A stretch of 17,297 bases of DNA, from assembly GCA_001798265.1 (NCBI GenBank), contig MGRR01000056.1, forward strand, positions 9,340-26,636. The letters are read 5' to 3'. How positions within the stretch are numbered: position 1 is the first letter of the stretch; every line of letters starts with the position of its first letter. This document shows positions 15,891-17,297 of the stretch, piece by piece. The notes under the pieces were generated by a model that searched no databases, was not told the DNA's origin, and was given only the letters and a program-made list of their open reading frames with translations. This DNA comes from Deltaproteobacteria bacterium RIFCSPHIGHO2_12_FULL_43_9. Its GTDB lineage: Bacteria; Bdellovibrionota; O2-12-FULL-43-9. Position numbers and translations under genes: made by a program.

Positions 15891-17297
15891 TCATTCCAAT
15901 TCGTCATTGCGAGGAGTTGCAAGGGGATCCTTCCCTACGTTCAGGACAGGCTCCGCAATCTCAGATTGCTTCGCTTCGCTCGCAATGACGTGCTCGCTCG
16001 CAATGACGTGCTCGCTCGCAATGACGTGCTCGCTCGCAATGACGTGCTCGCTCGCAATGACGTGCTCGCTCCCATGTGCGGAGAGGGTCATATTTTCTAT
16101 AAAGGCCCTCTGGAACTCATCCTTTAATGCAAGTTCAATCGGTTGTTTTACTTCTGCGAGCCATTTAGCAAATGAGTTACGGGTCGTGATATCGCTTTTA
16201 CCCCATTCGATGGTGCCAGCCAAGCTCAGGTTTCCTAATGTAATTGTCTCTATTGATGGGAGCAAGCCTATCTGCAGGCATGATTTCAGATCCAGATGGG
16301 AGCCGAAAGCCCCAGCAAGATATAATAACTCTGGTTTTTTGTCGCTCTCAGAGGCAACAAGTTCCAAACCTGTTTTGATTGCAGATTTTGCAAGCTGGAA
16401 TTCGCGGATGTCATCCTGATTTATTGCTAGTTCATCTGTTAACTGAAGCCTTACATCCTCTAAAACCTCACCATCGGTAGTTATAAAGCCTTTTTCAACC
16501 AAGATTGCAATCATCTCAATTAGAGCAGAGCCACAGATTCCTTTGGGGATGTCGTTTCCTATAACATCGAAAAGCCATTTCTCGTTGCTATATTTTGGGT
16601 TGATTATCGCGCCACTTTCAGCCCTCATTCCTATGCTTATGCTTGAGCCCTCAAATGCGGGACCTGCGGGGGTGCTGGAAATAAACAATCTCTCTCCATC
16701 CCAATAGATAATCTCTGAGTTTGTACCAACATCAATAAGAATCCATCTTGTTTTGTTGATTTTATTCTCCCGCCAAAGTTTGAATATACCGGCAAAAAGA
16801 TCTCCCCCGACAAAGCTGTGGATTAGTGGAAGTGTTTCTATTTCAAAATCATCGGTAGAAATTTGCTTTGATGTTAAGGAAACCGGCTGGTATGGCGAGA
16901 CGGCAAGCTGGTCAATGGGTAGACCTGCTATAAATGACGTTACCGCGGAGTTCCCGGCGACATAGATCTTTACGTCATTGCGAGGATCGGGTGACCGCCG
17001 AGGATCCTTCACTGCGTTCAGGACAGGCTCCGCAATCTCGCGTTGAGATCCCTCGCTTCGCTCGGGATGACGAATGGTCGCCTCGGGATGACGTAAGTCG
17101 TCATTGCGAGGAGCCGAAGGGGGATCCTTCACTGCGTTCAGGACAGGCTCCGCAAACTCAGATTGCTTCCCCCCGACGGCTTCGCCTGGGGGCTGAAGGC
17201 TTTTTTCGCTCGCAATGACGTGTTCGCCCGCAATGACGTGTTCGCTCGCAATGACGTCTTTGTCATCCCCGTGAAAACGGGGATCTGGATTCCCGCT
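15891..17297 (-). CDS. RamA/RACE-type corrinoid activation ATPase (DUF4445), repeat-laden at both ends, open to the right edge
   Basis: The conserved part (about 15891 plus repeats, to 16975) is the ASKHA-type ATPase of reductive activators of corrinoid enzymes. It contains VAGNSAVTSFIAGLP, LIDVGTNSEI, STPAGPAFEGSSISIGMRAE, GICGSALIEMIA, LAGAFGSHLD and a terminal DEFQRAFIENMTL. These proteins reduce inactive cob(II)alamin to cob(I)alamin using ATP and an N-terminal Fe-S domain. That domain is not in the window. A GTG at 17132 would give 413 residues, but the frame has no stop up to 17297, so the true start is probably beyond the edge. About 110 codons before VAGNSAVT are translated repeats (VIASE, AEPVLNAVKDP, HPERSEGSQ). 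After SAHGS come five EHVIAS copies and a repeat-derived tail to the TGA. The gene ends 21 bases before metH, whose product it probably reactivates. If the frame closes just upstream, this is a broken remnant. Confidence 0.85.
   Translation of the reverse strand, partial: SGNPDPRFHGDDKDVIASEHVIAGEHVIASEKSLQPPGEAVGGKQSEFAEPVLNAVKDPPSAPRNDDLRHPEATIRHPERSEGSQREIAEPVLNAVKDPRRSPDPRNDVKIYVAGNSAVTSFIAGLPIDQLAVSPYQPVSLTSKQISTDDFEIETLPLIHSFVGGDLFAGIFKLWRENKINKTRWILIDVGTNSEIIYWDGERLFISSTPAGPAFEGSSISIGMRAESGAIINPKYSNEKWLFDVIGNDIPKGICGSALIEMIAILVEKGFITTDGEVLEDVRLQLTDELAINQDDIREFQLAKSAIKTGLELVASESDKKPELLYLAGAFGSHLDLKSCLQIGLLPSIETITLGNLSLAGTIEWGKSDITTRNSFAKWLAEVKQPIELALKDEFQRAFIENMTLSAHGSEHVIASEHVIASEHVIASEHVIASEHVIASEAKQSEIAEPVLNVGKDPLATPRNDELE
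15902..16072. repeat. Repeat block translated as the C-terminus of the corrinoid activator
   Basis: On the plus strand it reads GTCATTGCGAGGAG, GGATCCTTCCCTACGTTCAG followed by GACAGGCTCCGCAATCTCAG, then GATTGCTTCGCTTCGCTCG, then the 18-bp tandem units. The GGATCCTTC...GACAGGCTCCGCAATCTC segment has two further copies near 17002-17040 and 17122-17158. The block supplies the last ~55 codons and stop region of the activator frame. Confidence 0.85.
15977..16066. repeat. Tandem array, five copies of an 18-bp unit (EHVIAS in the minus frame)
   Basis: The unit CGCTCGCAATGACGTGCT is repeated five times without variation, followed by the first bases of a sixth copy. Eighteen bases keep the host frame, so each unit adds Glu-His-Val-Ile-Ala-Ser. 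The unit is the end of the GTCATTGCGAGCG palindromic repeat plus a short junction, so it probably grew by slippage or unequal exchange from one inserted element. Confidence 0.92.
16973..17297. repeat. Large composite repeat array at the right edge, inside the activator reading frame
   Basis: Units in plus-strand order are CGTCATTGCGAGGAT, GGATCCTTCACTGCGTTCAG with GACAGGCTCCGCAATCTC, GAGATCCCTCGCTTCGCTCG with GGATGACG, a second GTCATTGCGAGGAGCCGAAG with GGATCCTTCACTGCG, a GC-rich CCCCCGACGGC...GCCTGGGGGC palindrome, three 18-bp tandem units, and TCATCCCCGTGAAAACGGGG running off the edge. All 325 bases are stop-free in the minus-strand frame of the activator. Confidence 0.88.
17207..17260. repeat. 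Second tandem array of the 18-bp unit, three variant copies
   Basis: The copies are CGCTCGCAATGACGTGTT, CGCCCGCAATGACGTGTT and CGCTCGCAATGACGTCTT. They differ by single bases from the unit at 15977-16066 and are read in the same frame of the same gene (SEHVIAGEHVIASE). The variation suggests this array is older than, or independent of, the uniform five-copy array. Confidence 0.88.

Noticed and set aside
15977..16066. Possible CRISPR array
   Set aside because: The 18-bp units are directly adjacent with no spacers, and the array lies inside a coding frame.
15664..16419. Long plus-strand open frame with repeated SLAMTC
   Set aside because: It lies antisense to metH and the activator, and the SLAMTC repeat is only the 18-bp tandem unit read on the other strand. 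No family resemblance or ribosome site was seen.

Overview
All ten supported protein genes lie on the minus strand, so the window is transcribed right to left. No rRNA, tRNA, CRISPR array or transposase was found. The DNA is moderately AT-rich. The gene content (cobalamin-dependent radical SAM proteins, a cobalamin methionine synthase with an ATP-dependent corrinoid activator, bactoprenol-type glycosylation genes) and many short palindromic repeats containing GTCATTGCGAGCGAAGCGAAG suggest an uncultivated, probably anaerobic Gram-negative bacterium. Desulfobacterota or a neighbouring phylum is a guess; the sequence does not fix the taxon.

Layout in transcription order. (1) 17297-15891: a RamA/RACE-type corrinoid activation ATPase. 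Its conserved ASKHA core is intact, but the frame continues into repeat DNA at both ends and runs off the right edge without a stop. (2) 15869-13326: a MetH-type methionine synthase with homocysteine, pterin and B12 domains but no AdoMet reactivation domain. (3) 13177-10796, 10611-8116 and 8103-5770: three tandem paralogous B12-binding radical SAM proteins with a CX4CX2C cluster motif. Each has an N-terminal region that looks Rossmann-like, then a B12 domain, the radical SAM domain and a charged C-terminal tail. (4) 5544-1: a GT2 polyprenyl-phosphate glycosyltransferase, a large multi-pass YfhO/GT-C-like membrane protein, a small membrane-anchored protein with an internal duplication, and a second YfhO/GT-C-like paralog cut by the left edge. 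Genes in block 4 overlap or nearly touch.

Function. Genes 1 and 2 form a plausible unit: the activator would return inactive cob(II)alamin to cob(I)alamin on a MetH that cannot reactivate itself. Methionine made there becomes SAM, which the three radical SAM enzymes need together with cobalamin. Five consecutive genes are therefore corrinoid-linked. The substrate of the radical SAM trio cannot be read from sequence. The neighbouring glycosylation genes and the sugar-cluster-like N-terminal region hint at a cell-surface lipid or glycan, which is inference.

The most unusual feature is the repeat family. Palindromic repeats fill three intergenic gaps, and two of these blocks are bounded by perfect inverted repeats of 15 and 13 bp. 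Repeats also sit in frame inside or at the ends of four genes (YfhO-like protein, second radical SAM gene, metH tail, activator ends). They include an 18-bp unit repeated in tandem at two places in the activator frame and read as EHVIAS. This resembles the Rickettsia palindromic elements, which insert into coding genes without breaking them.
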